Positions 15,619 through 23,295 of a DNA stretch of 34,995 nt are shown in pieces. This stretch comes from Acidobacteriota bacterium (GTDB lineage Bacteria; Acidobacteriota; Thermoanaerobaculia; Gp7-AA8). Within the stretch, counting starts at the first letter, position 1. Each line of letters begins with the position of its first letter. The translations under genes and the position numbers were made by a program. The DNA lies in assembly GCA_003223635.1 (NCBI GenBank), contig QHVS01000155.1:502-35496 (forward strand), read 5' to 3'. The notes under the pieces are model-generated. The model was given only the letters and a program-made list of their open reading frames with translations, made no database searches and was not told the origin of the DNA.

Positions 15619-16293
15619 ATGCGCGTGCGATTGGAGCACGTCACTCACATTTATCCGGCCACTGACGAATCTCCTCCCGTCCAGGTCCTCACCGACGTTT
15701 CTTTGGAGATCCGCTCCGGCGATTTCGTCGTGGTGATGGGCGCTTCGGGAAGCGGAAAGTCGACGCTGCTGAATCTGATCGGAGCCGTCGATCGCCCCAC
15801 CTCCGGCCGTCTGTTTCTCGGCGATCAGGAAACGTCGTCGCTCCCGGAGTCAGCGTTGACCATGCTGCGCAGGCAGTCGATCGGCTTCATCTTTCAATTC
15901 TTCAATCTGATCCCAACGCTGAACGTCTTCGAGAACGTCGCGTTCCCGCTTTCGTTGAATGGCAGGGGTCGCGGCGAGATCGACGGCCGTGTGCGCGAGG
16001 TGCTGGATCGCGTCGGCCTGCCGCACCGGGCCACACACTTTCCCGGTGAATTGGCCGGCGGCGAGATGCAGCGGGTGGCCATCGGGAGAGCGATCATCCA
16101 TCGGCCCTCGCTGATCCTCGCGGACGAGCCGACCGGGAATCTCGACTCGCGCAATGGTGAGATGGTCCTCGACCTGATCCGCTCCCTTCACGATGAGAGT
16201 GCAGCGACGGTCGTGATGGCTACGCATTCCGATCGCGCCGCCAGCCGCGGCGATTACATCATTCACATCGCCGATGGCCAGGTGACGCGTTGA
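15619..16293 (+). CDS. ABC transporter ATP-binding protein (LolD/MacB type)
   Basis: A 224-residue ATPase. Walker A is GASGSGKST (Lys47), the Q-loop FIFQFFNLIPTLNVFENV is characteristic of the MacB/LolD/FtsE group, the signature is LAGGEMQRVAIGRA, Walker B is LILADEPTGNLDS, and the H-loop is ATHSD. These ATPases pair with FtsX-type permeases that do mechanotransmission, lipoprotein release or efflux rather than classical transport. Its stop overlaps the permease TTG start (TTGA), so the two are coupled. Confidence 0.96.
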   Translation: MRVRLEHVTHIYPATDESPPVQVLTDVSLEIRSGDFVVVMGASGSGKSTLLNLIGAVDRPTSGRLFLGDQETSSLPESALTMLRRQSIGFIFQFFNLIPTLNVFENVAFPLSLNGRGRGEIDGRVREVLDRVGLPHRATHFPGELAGGEMQRVAIGRAIIHRPSLILADEPTGNLDSRNGEMVLDLIRSLHDESAATVVMATHSDRAASRGDYIIHIADGQVTR

Positions 16294-18587
16294 GTCTGCT
16301 CCGGGCGCTGGTGCTCCGGCCGATGGTTCGGGAAAAGATCCGGACGACGTTGACCGTGCTGGGCATCGCCGTCGGCGTGGCTGTCGTCGTGGCCATCGCT
16401 CTTTCCAATCAGAGCGCGCTTCGCGCGTTTCGCGAGTCGGTGGATGCCGTCGCTGGGCGCGCGAATTACCAGATCGCCTCGGACGTCGGCATCGACGAGA
16501 ACCTGTTGATCGCCCTGCAGCCGCTCTGGTCCCGCGGTTTGCGCTTCGCGCCGGTGATCGATATCGACGGCATGGTGGAGGCCTCGCAGACTCCGATCCG
16601 CATCCTGGGCGTCGATCTGCTGAGCGACATTCACTTCCGCGACTACCGGTACGCCTCGATCCTCAGCGGGACGTCGGCTGGTGGGGCGCCGGCGCCCTCG
16701 CCGGCGCGCTATCTCGATCTTTTTCGCACCGACTCCATCATCGTCCCCGCCACCTTCGCCGCCGAGCACCGCCTCCGCCTCGGCTCCCCGCTCGCGCTGT
16801 CGGTCCTCGGGCACCAGACGACGATGATCGTGCGCGGCATCCTGGAGCCGCGCGGTCCGGCCACGGCTTTCAATGGCAGCATCGGAATCGTCGACATCGC
16901 TGCGGCACAAAGGCAGTTCGGAATGCTCGGGCAACTCACGCGCGTCGATCTGATCGTGCCAGGCGAAGAGGTCCGAAGCGCGATCGCTCGTCTTCTGCCG
17001 CCGAATGCGCGGCTGGAGCGGCCGTCGCGGCGAAACGAACGCGTGGAGAAAATGCTGCGCGCCTTTCGCGTGAATCTCTTCGCCCTGGCCGGCGTGGCTC
17101 TGCTGGTCGGCATGTTCCTCGTGTACAACACGGTGCTGATCTCGATTCTGCGCCGGCGCAAGGACGTCGGCGTGCTGATGACGCTCGGCGCGTCGCCCGG
17201 TCAGATCTTCGCTGCATTTCTTGCCGAGGGATTGCTGTTCGGCGCGGCGGGCTCGGTGATCGGAATCTTTCTCGGCGACGCGCTGGCGTTCTTGATCCTC
17301 CGCCTCATCGGCCGGACGATCAATGCGCTTTACGTGACATCAGAGCCGCAGGCCATCGTGCTCACACCGACGATCGCACTGGTCGGTGCCGCGGTGGGAA
17401 CGCTGCTGTCGCTGATCGCGGCGATTCAGCCGTCGGTGGAAGCGGCGCACGTTCGACCGAGTATTCTGATCCGCACCGGGCTTCAGCAGCGGGTCGGTCG
17501 CGCGCGCCGCAGCGTGCTCGCGATCAGCGCGGTTCTCTGCTTTGCCGCCGCCGCTGCAGTCTGCCGACTTCCGCCAGTCGATGGGATTTCCATCGCCGGT
17601 TACCTCGCCGTTCTGCTGGTCGTCGCTGGATTCTCGTTGCTCTCGCCGCTGATCGTGACTGTTGTCTCATCAGCTCTTCGGAAGCCGATGCGCGCCGCCT
17701 GGGGAATGGTCGGGCAGCTCGCATCCGCGTCGATTCCGGCGTCGCTGCGCCGGACATCGATCGCGTGCGCGGCGCTGGCCCTGGCCACCGGAATGATGGT
17801 GGCGGTCGCGCTGATGGTTGGGAGCTTCCGCGAAACGGTGCGGGTGTGGGTCGATCAGACCGTGAGTTCCGACCTCTGGCTGCGTCCCGCGAAAGGATTG
17901 TCCAATGCCGACATTGCCCTCTTCCCCGCTTCGATCGTCGACGATTTGCGGCGCGTGCCATTCATCGCCGCCGTCGATCCGATACGAGGACGGGATGTGA
18001 CCTACGGCGACAGCATCATCGCCGTCGGCAGCGGGGACTTCGATGTCGTGGGACGCTACGGCAATCTCCCGATGGTGACGCCACGATCGTCGCAGCCGGC
18101 CCTGCAGGACGCCCTTCGGCGAAAAGGCGTGTTCGTCTCCGAGAGCTTCGCCCTCAAGTTTCATAAACGTGTCGGCGACAGCGTCGAACTTCCCACTACT
18201 CGCGGCGTGGAGCGGTTCCCGATCACCGGTGTCTATCGCGATTACTCAAACGACCGCGGCGTGGTGGTCATGGATCGAGGCCTGTTCATCCGGGCCTTCC
18301 AGGACGACAAGATCAACACCGTCGTTCTCTACCTGAAAAAAGGAGTCGCTCCGGAAGAGGCTCGAAAAAAGCTGGAGGCGGCGTTCGGGCCGAAGTATCA
18401 CGCCTTCGCCGTGTTGAATCGCGAGATCCGAGCCGAGGTGATGAAGATTTTCGATCAGACGTTCGTGATCACGTACGCGCTGCTCGCGGTGGCGGTGATC
18501 GTCGCCGTGCTGGGAATCGTGAACACGCTCGCCGCGCTCATTCTGGAGCGCAGTCGCGAGCTGGCGCTCTTGCGGATTGCCGCATGA
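16290..18587 (+). CDS. FtsX/MacB-type ABC permease, main part (frame broken near the C-terminus)
   Basis: 765 residues of an ABC3 permease with two FtsX units. N-terminal helix TTLTVLGIAVGVAVVVAIAL, large extracytoplasmic domain, transmembrane helices near 255-285 (FALAGVALLVGMFLVYNTVL) with the coupling motif RRRKDVGVLMTLGASPGQI, several further helices, a second extracytoplasmic domain (about 520-715), and a last helix FVITYALLAVAVIVAVLGIV. The family then continues LALLR-A-x-G-x(7)-R-R-M-x-L-E. Here LALLR is followed by IAA and TGA. About 25 nt appear missing compared with relatives, and the rest continues in another frame at 18584. An in-frame GC-rich palindrome (16686-16707) encodes GGAPAPSPAR in the first extracytoplasmic domain. 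TTG start at 16290. Confidence 0.88.
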   Translation: MSLLRALVLRPMVREKIRTTLTVLGIAVGVAVVVAIALSNQSALRAFRESVDAVAGRANYQIASDVGIDENLLIALQPLWSRGLRFAPVIDIDGMVEASQTPIRILGVDLLSDIHFRDYRYASILSGTSAGGAPAPSPARYLDLFRTDSIIVPATFAAEHRLRLGSPLALSVLGHQTTMIVRGILEPRGPATAFNGSIGIVDIAAAQRQFGMLGQLTRVDLIVPGEEVRSAIARLLPPNARLERPSRRNERVEKMLRAFRVNLFALAGVALLVGMFLVYNTVLISILRRRKDVGVLMTLGASPGQIFAAFLAEGLLFGAAGSVIGIFLGDALAFLILRLIGRTINALYVTSEPQAIVLTPTIALVGAAVGTLLSLIAAIQPSVEAAHVRPSILIRTGLQQRVGRARRSVLAISAVLCFAAAAAVCRLPPVDGISIAGYLAVLLVVAGFSLLSPLIVTVVSSALRKPMRAAWGMVGQLASASIPASLRRTSIACAALALATGMMVAVALMVGSFRETVRVWVDQTVSSDLWLRPAKGLSNADIALFPASIVDDLRRVPFIAAVDPIRGRDVTYGDSIIAVGSGDFDVVGRYGNLPMVTPRSSQPALQDALRRKGVFVSESFALKFHKRVGDSVELPTTRGVERFPITGVYRDYSNDRGVVVMDRGLFIRAFQDDKINTVVLYLKKGVAPEEARKKLEAAFGPKYHAFAVLNREIRAEVMKIFDQTFVITYALLAVAVIVAVLGIVNTLAALILERSRELALLRIAA
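16686..16707. repeat. Perfect palindrome inside the permease coding sequence
   Basis: GCGCCGGCG-CCCT-CGCCGGCGC: 9-bp arms and a 4-nt loop. It is read in frame as part of GGAPAPSPAR. It resembles the GC-rich hairpin modules found between genes elsewhere in the window. Confidence 0.7.
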
Positions 18588-18838
18588 TCCTTCTGGAGTC
18601 GTCGATTCTGGGCTTCGTCTCGATTGTGGTCGGGCTGGCCACGGGCTACGTGCTTTCGTGGATCCTCATCTATGTCATCAACAAGCAATCGTTCGGCTGG
18701 ACGATTGAGTTTCACGCGCCGCTGCGGCTGATCGCCGTTTCGCTCTCCATCACCTTTCTAGCCTCGATCCTCGCTGGCATCTTTCCCTCGCGCCTGGCCG
18801 GCCGCATTCAATTGCCGACAGCCATTCAGGGGGAATGA
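18584..18838 (+). pseudogene. C-terminal fragment of the FtsX-type permease (shifted frame)
   Basis: 84 residues, MILLESSILGFVSIVVGLAT onward, with SWILIYVINKQSFGWTIEFH and AGIFPSRLAGRIQLPTAIQGE: the last transmembrane helices and C-terminus of the same FtsX unit that breaks off at 18587. It starts at ATG 18584, overlapping the stop of the upstream frame in the arrangement ATGA, so translational coupling could make a separate two-helix polypeptide. The simpler reading is a small out-of-frame deletion (about 25 nt) in one gene. The end overlaps the next gene's possible ATG at 18835, again as ATGA. Confidence 0.8.
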
Positions 18839-20199
18839 CCGTCTTTCGAACAAGCGGCGAGTATGATGCCTCCGTGCGTCGCTTCCTCCTCGCTACTGCC
18901 GTCGCTGCAGCGCTGCTCGGAGCGCGCGAGCGCGCCGTGCGATCGCCCAGGCCGCAGCCGAACTTGGGGCCGACGTTCAACAAGGAAGTGGTTCGCATCT
19001 TCCAGGCCCAGTGCCAGTCGTGTCATCACCCCGGCGACATCGCGCCGTTCTCGCTGATGACCTACGGCGATGCCTTTCCCAACGCGGCGCTCATCAAGTT
19101 GAAGACGCAAACGCGCCAGATGCCGCCCTGGAAGCCGGTCGGCGGCTGCGGCGACTTTGCTGATCCGCGCGTGCTGACGCAGGAGCAGATCGACACCCTC
19201 GGCAAGTGGGTCGACAACGGCGCGCCGGAAGGCAACGCTTCCGATCTGCCCGCGCCGCTCCAGTTCGACGGCGGCTGGGCGCTGGGGCAGCCCGACCTCG
19301 TGCTATCGAACGCCCAGGCATACACCCCGCCGATTTCTGGCGACATGTACCGCTGCTTCACCATGCCCACGAATCTGACATCCGATGCCTACGTGGCAGC
19401 GATCGACGTGAAGCCCGGGGATCGCAACACGGTGCATCACGTCATCGCCTTCATCGACACGTACGGAGAATCGGCAAAGCTGGAGGACAAGGACGGCACC
19501 GGGTATCAGTGTTTCGGCGGCCCCGGATTCGCCATCACCAGCCTCAGTAGCGCGACGTTAGGCGGGTGGGCGCCGGGCGCGCGTCCAGTGAAACTCCCTG
19601 AAGGCGTCTCATTGCTGCTGCCGGGAATGTCGCGAATCGTCCTGCAGGTCCACTACCATCCCCACAGCGGCAGCCCGAAACCCGATCAGACGCAGATCGG
19701 CATCTATTACTCGAAGACGAAGCCGACGAAGCTGCTGCGGGTGCTGCCGCTCATCAATCAGACCTTCACGATTCCGCCGAACGATTCGAATTACCGCGTT
19801 GCGGCAGAGTTTTCGCTGACGGGGCCATTCGCGTTCGACACTCACATCTGGCTGATCGCCCCGCACATGCATCTTCTCGGACGGAAGATGCACGTCAGCG
19901 CGACGCTGCCGACCGGACAGACGCAGTGCCTGATCAACATCGACGACTGGGACTTCAACTGGCAGGGGATGTATCGCTACAACGATCCGGTGGCCATTCC
20001 CGCCGGCACGAAGCTGTCGCTGGAAGCTTTCTACGACAACTCGACGAACAATCTCCGGAATCCGAACAATCCGCCCCAGCCGGTGTGGTGGGGCGAGCAA
20101 ACCACTGACGAGATGTGCATCGCCTTCCTCGGTTTCACCGTCGACGCCGAGAACTATGCAAAGGGACAAGTGGTGAATGTGAGCTGGGCGCGCCCGTAA
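18835..20199 (+). CDS. Cytochrome c plus type II copper monooxygenase-like exported protein
   Basis: A 454-residue (or 441-residue) exported protein. A c-type heme site CQSCH lies at residues 60-64, followed by MPPWKP and DPRVLTQEQIDTLGKWVDNGAPEG, the layout of a cytochrome c domain. The remainder has all metal-binding motifs of the PHM/DBM type II ascorbate-dependent monooxygenase fold: HH at 201-202 (VHHVIAF), VHYHP (third ligand of the first copper), PHMHLLG (HxH of the second copper) and DEMC (Met ligand). The family hydroxylates C-H bonds using two separate coppers and an external reductant; the heme domain could be the reductant here. ATG 18835 overlaps the upstream stop, but GTG 18874 directly before VRRFLLATAVAAALLG gives a cleaner signal peptide and has TATGAT 6 nt before it. 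Confidence 0.88.
   Translation: MTVFRTSGEYDASVRRFLLATAVAAALLGARERAVRSPRPQPNLGPTFNKEVVRIFQAQCQSCHHPGDIAPFSLMTYGDAFPNAALIKLKTQTRQMPPWKPVGGCGDFADPRVLTQEQIDTLGKWVDNGAPEGNASDLPAPLQFDGGWALGQPDLVLSNAQAYTPPISGDMYRCFTMPTNLTSDAYVAAIDVKPGDRNTVHHVIAFIDTYGESAKLEDKDGTGYQCFGGPGFAITSLSSATLGGWAPGARPVKLPEGVSLLLPGMSRIVLQVHYHPHSGSPKPDQTQIGIYYSKTKPTKLLRVLPLINQTFTIPPNDSNYRVAAEFSLTGPFAFDTHIWLIAPHMHLLGRKMHVSATLPTGQTQCLINIDDWDFNWQGMYRYNDPVAIPAGTKLSLEAFYDNSTNNLRNPNNPPQPVWWGEQTTDEMCIAFLGFTVDAENYAKGQVVNVSWARP
18862..18867 (+). promoter_or_regulatory. Candidate -10 hexamer TATGAT before GTG 18874
   Basis: TATGAT ends 6 nt before the GTG that starts the best signal peptide of the cytochrome/monooxygenase. It supports the shorter start and a leaderless transcript. 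Confidence 0.35.
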
Positions 20200-20245
20200 C
20201 GCCGCCAACTTGGCGGCGGGTCCGCCGGCAACCTGCCGGCGTTAC
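20196..20245. repeat. Double-hairpin palindromic element bracketed by GTAAC/GTTAC (type B, copy 2)
   Basis: The 50-bp element begins GTAAC (20196-20200) and ends GTTAC (20241-20245). It contains two perfect hairpins: GCCGCCAA-C-TTGGCGGC (20201-20217) and GCCGGCA-ACC-TGCCGGC (20224-20240). The terminal GTAAC contains the TAA stop of the plus-strand monooxygenase (20197-20199), and GTTAC contains the TAA stop of the minus-strand CrtC-like gene (20242-20244). It is the whole intergenic space between two convergent genes. Confidence 0.9.
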
Positions 20246-21321
20246 GGCGCGTACCCCGTCATCTCCACGTAGCCGGCACCGCTGACGGCGACATTCCCGA
20301 ACGATCCGCTGACATCGACTGCGCCTTCCCAATACGTCACCTGCGTCGAGCCGCTGGTGATCAACTCCTGATTGCGCAGCAGCGGATCGATGAGCAGACG
20401 CACACCGAACGACGGAATGGAGACGTGCCAACCCATCGGATACGTTCCGCCGCTGGCCGGCGAACGCCAGCGGCCCAGCGGCTCGATGCGCATCTGGTCG
20501 TGGCGGATGTGAATGACGCCGCCATCGCTGGTGATCAGCGATCCGGACGAAGCGGGATCGAGCGTGCCATCCTTGCGGCGAATCTGATAGAGCATCAGCT
20601 CGGAGTCGTTGTCGAGCTGAACGGAGAACCAATCCCATCCCTGCTGGTTCTCCCGCAGTTTCGAGCTGCCGAACTCGTGATCCATCCACGCGTTGCCGCG
20701 GCAGCGCTGACCGTCGATCGCCCCCGTGGCGTCGAGCCGCGTCATCGAGTAGTAATGCGACGCGTCGCCGATCCCCTCCCCCTTCACGCTCACTCCATTC
20801 TCACCGTGAATGGCAGGCGGTTTTCGCGAGCGGAGGATGAGGTCGAGCCGATCGTTGCCGCTGGAGGCTACGAGACGCCACCCTCCATCGTTCGTCATCG
20901 CCACCCGCCAGCCTTCATTGAAGACGTCGAGGACGTCGTGGGCCGCGGAGGCGGTGAACGGCGACGCGCGATTCAGCTTCTCGTAGTAGCGAAAGCGTCC
21001 GCGGGTTACGTCCGTGATGGCGAAATGCGCCAGCGCCAGATTGCGGAGGTCCCATCGGCTGTCCGGCGGAACGTCCGGAGGTGTCACGCCGACGCGAAAG
21101 AACGTAACCTCGAATCCAAACCGCTGCCCCTTTTCCGTGCGTAGATTTCCAGTGAAGTACCACCACTCCGTGCGGTACTGGTCATGACTGCCGTGATCGC
21201 GGGGAAATTCGAATTCGTAGCCGGGAAGGGCGGGCTGGAAGTCGGAACCGGATGAATGCAGAACGCAGACTGCAGAATGAAGAATTGAGAAAAGAACAGC
21301 GATAGGAATGCCTTTCTTCAT
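20242..21321 (-). CDS. Exported CrtC/AttH-like lipocalin-type protein
   Basis: A 359-residue exported protein. After the signal peptide it has PGYEFEFPRDHGSHDQY, RTEWWYFTGNL and GFEVTFFRVGV, the signature of the hydroxyneurosporene synthase (CrtC)/AttH family, followed by LALAHFAITDV, HYYSMTRL, GNAWMDHEFGSS and WDWFSVQLDNDSELMLYQIR. CrtC itself is carotenoid 1,2-hydratase, but most relatives, often called secreted hydrolases, have no proven reaction and there are no carotenoid genes here. The start MKKGIPIAVLF at 21321 gives a normal signal peptide; its core and end (SILHSAVCVLHSSG) are encoded by the left arm of an ATTCTGC-word inverted repeat. Its stop codon lies in the palindromic element at 20196-20245. 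Confidence 0.88.
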   Translation of the reverse strand: MKKGIPIAVLFSILHSAVCVLHSSGSDFQPALPGYEFEFPRDHGSHDQYRTEWWYFTGNLRTEKGQRFGFEVTFFRVGVTPPDVPPDSRWDLRNLALAHFAITDVTRGRFRYYEKLNRASPFTASAAHDVLDVFNEGWRVAMTNDGGWRLVASSGNDRLDLILRSRKPPAIHGENGVSVKGEGIGDASHYYSMTRLDATGAIDGQRCRGNAWMDHEFGSSKLRENQQGWDWFSVQLDNDSELMLYQIRRKDGTLDPASSGSLITSDGGVIHIRHDQMRIEPLGRWRSPASGGTYPMGWHVSIPSFGVRLLIDPLLRNQELITSGSTQVTYWEGAVDVSGSFGNVAVSGAGYVEMTGYAP

Positions 21322-21352
21322 TCTCAATTCTGCATTCTGCGTTCTGCATTCA
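21254..21352. repeat. Long inverted repeat of GAATGCAGA/ATTCTGCATT words
   Basis: The left arm is about 21254-21294 and the right arm about 21311-21352. The reverse complement of the right arm (GAATGCAGAACGCAGAATGC...) matches the left arm with few differences. The arms are about 40 bp with a ~16-bp loop. The left arm and loop lie inside the signal-peptide codons of the CrtC-like gene, the right arm upstream of its start. It lies just before the TATAAT of the divergent TPR/cyclic-nucleotide gene. Confidence 0.85.
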
Positions 21353-21360
21353 CGGCGACC

Positions 21361-21366
21361 TATAAT
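21361..21366 (+). promoter_or_regulatory. Perfect -10 hexamer TATAAT
   Basis: TATAAT ends 12 nt before the ATG at 21379. No Shine-Dalgarno lies between. The -35 region falls in the inverted repeat arm and shows no consensus. Confidence 0.5.
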
Positions 21367-21378
21367 AATCAACCAACC

Positions 21379-23181
21379 ATGGCCGAACAGCCAGTCCCCT
21401 CCCGGTCACGCTTCCGCACCCTGGCGACGGAAACCACAATCCCCATCGAAGCGGACGACCTGATCGTCCTGGCTCGCCGCTACGCGGAGCAGGGGATGTA
21501 TGACGAGTCGATTCACTTGTACGAGATGGCGGAGAAGCTGAGGCCAGGCTCCGTCTCTCTTCGCATCAATCTGGCTCGTGTGCAGGATCTCAAGCGCCAG
21601 GCGGAAGAGACGCGCTACTCGACGGTCCGCCGGGAGGTGAGCTCGGAGCGCTCGCGCGATGAGATCGATTCGTCGCAGTACGTCGGCCTGGCCCAGTACT
21701 ACATGGAAAAGGACCAGACCTCCAAGGCCATCGAGCTTCTGGAGATCGCCAAGCTGAAAACGCCCAACAACTACCGCCCGTTCGAGATCCTGGGACGGCT
21801 CTACTACTCGCAAGGCGAGTGGAAGATGGCTCACGAAGAGATCAAGGTCGCGCGCAGCCTCAACCCATTCGAGCGCGGCCTGGCAGACATCTCCGGACGC
21901 ATCGAGTTCGAGCTGAAGAACTTTGACCAGGCCCTGAACGAATTCATCGACGCTTTTCTCCTGGCCACCGATCAGAAGGGCGAGAGCACCGAGCCGGTGC
22001 GGCGCATGATCAACACCATCAAGCGCGTTCAGAACATCGAGACCAAAGATCTGAACACCCGCATCAAGCACCGCGTGGAGAACCTGCAGCTCCTCACCGA
22101 GCGGCTCGAGCTGCGCAAGGAGAATCTCTTCAAGTTCGAAACACGCAAGGACTACAAGGAGATCATTCAGAAGATCACGCGCGATGCGCAGAAGCGCGAG
22201 AACCAGTCCACCATGTCAACCGACCTGCGGAAGCTGACCGTCTTTCAGCACATGAAAGACAACCAGATCGTCCGATTGTCCAAGTTCGTGCACGTCGATC
22301 CGATCGATCAGGGCCACTACATCTTCCGGGAAGAGGATCGCTCCATGGACTTCTACGTGGTCAAAGAGGGCAACATCGAGATCCGCAAGGACACGCCGTT
22401 CGGCCCCCAGATCCTCGGCGCGCTGGGGCCCGACCACATCTTCGGGGAGATGAACTTCATCGACCGCACGCATCGCTCCAGCGACGCCGTCGCCGTGGAA
22501 CCCACAGCCTGCTACACGTTTTCCTTCAGCGCACTCGATCAATTGATGAACGAGGAGAAAGAGCTGGCCGTCGGTCTGCATTGGTCGTTCTGGCGCTCGC
22601 TCAGCGACAAAGTGCGGGACGCGAACGATCAGCTCAAGCTCTTCTTTCAGGAGGACGCAAAGCGAGGTGCGGGACGAAAGCGTGCAGAAGGAAAGCGCGA
22701 GACTCAGGAAGTGACGGTCAAGTCGGAGGACAAGGTCGATCTCTTCAAAGAGCGCGGCCTCTCCGCAGCGGAAATGAAGCTGTTGGCCACGTTCTCCACC
22801 GAAGAGCGCTTCCGCGAAGGGTCGATGATTTTCCGGGAGGGGGAGAAGGGGGACAAGCTCTACATCGTGCTCGATGGCCGGGTGCGCATTTCGAAGTTCA
22901 TTCCGGGCGTGGGCGAAGAAGCGCTGACGGTGCTCGATCGAGGCGACTTTTTCGGGGAGATGGCGCTGATCGACGACAAGGTTCGCTCGGCGGACGCCAA
23001 AGCACACGAACAAGACGCCACCGTCCTTTCCATCGATCGGGCCACACTCAACGAGATCCTGGAGATGGATCCGAACGCGTCGCTGCAGTTCCTCAACCTT
23101 CTCTGCCGCATGATCAGCCGCCGCCTGCGAGAGATCAATGACAAGATCGTGCAGTGGAAATACATGTCCGGCGGGTTCTGA
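21379..23181 (+). CDS. TPR protein with two tandem cyclic-nucleotide-binding domains
   Basis: A 600-residue soluble protein. Residues 20-200 are TPR-like helical repeats (LARRYAEQGMYDESIHLYEMAEKL; GLAQYYMEKDQTSKAIELLE; GRLYYSQGEWKMAHEEIKVA). A charged helical linker follows. The first cNMP domain (about 290-410) has the phosphate-binding cassette FGEMNFIDRTHRSSD at 355. The second (about 455-590) has FGEMALIDDKVRSAD at 525. Both keep the Gly-Glu and Arg used to hold the cyclic phosphate in the CRP family. There is no helix-turn-helix DNA-binding domain, so it is not a transcription factor. It probably reads cAMP or cGMP and acts by protein contacts. It stands alone, with its own TATAAT. Confidence 0.93.
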   Translation: MAEQPVPSRSRFRTLATETTIPIEADDLIVLARRYAEQGMYDESIHLYEMAEKLRPGSVSLRINLARVQDLKRQAEETRYSTVRREVSSERSRDEIDSSQYVGLAQYYMEKDQTSKAIELLEIAKLKTPNNYRPFEILGRLYYSQGEWKMAHEEIKVARSLNPFERGLADISGRIEFELKNFDQALNEFIDAFLLATDQKGESTEPVRRMINTIKRVQNIETKDLNTRIKHRVENLQLLTERLELRKENLFKFETRKDYKEIIQKITRDAQKRENQSTMSTDLRKLTVFQHMKDNQIVRLSKFVHVDPIDQGHYIFREEDRSMDFYVVKEGNIEIRKDTPFGPQILGALGPDHIFGEMNFIDRTHRSSDAVAVEPTACYTFSFSALDQLMNEEKELAVGLHWSFWRSLSDKVRDANDQLKLFFQEDAKRGAGRKRAEGKRETQEVTVKSEDKVDLFKERGLSAAEMKLLATFSTEERFREGSMIFREGEKGDKLYIVLDGRVRISKFIPGVGEEALTVLDRGDFFGEMALIDDKVRSADAKAHEQDATVLSIDRATLNEILEMDPNASLQFLNLLCRMISRRLREINDKIVQWKYMSGGF

Positions 23182-23192
23182 TGACACGCCTT

Positions 23193-23293
23193 TGTCATCC
23201 CGAGCGTAGCGAGGGACCTGGGCGGGTGGCGCGGACCGAGCGCGTTTCCTGCGCCCCAACCGCCCAGATCCCTCGCTAACGCTCGGGATGACA
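23193..23293. repeat. Large palindromic element with TGTCATCCCGAGCG ends (type C)
   Basis: A 101-bp near-perfect inverted repeat: the left arm starts TGTCATCCCGAGCGTAGCGA and the right arm ends with its complement (TCGCTAACGCTCGGGATGACA), with arms of about 45 nt. Repeats with this opening are common between genes in many bacteria. It fills the space between the TPR gene stop (23181) and the GTG of the PAP2 gene (23296) and could fold in mRNA as a terminator or attenuator. Confidence 0.88.
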
Positions 23294-23295
23294 CC

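Noticed and set aside
15108-15644. Upstream extension of the DUF883-like frame
   Set aside because: It covers the BON and 49-residue genes in another frame and has no family match; AAGGAGG precedes the ATG at 15107.
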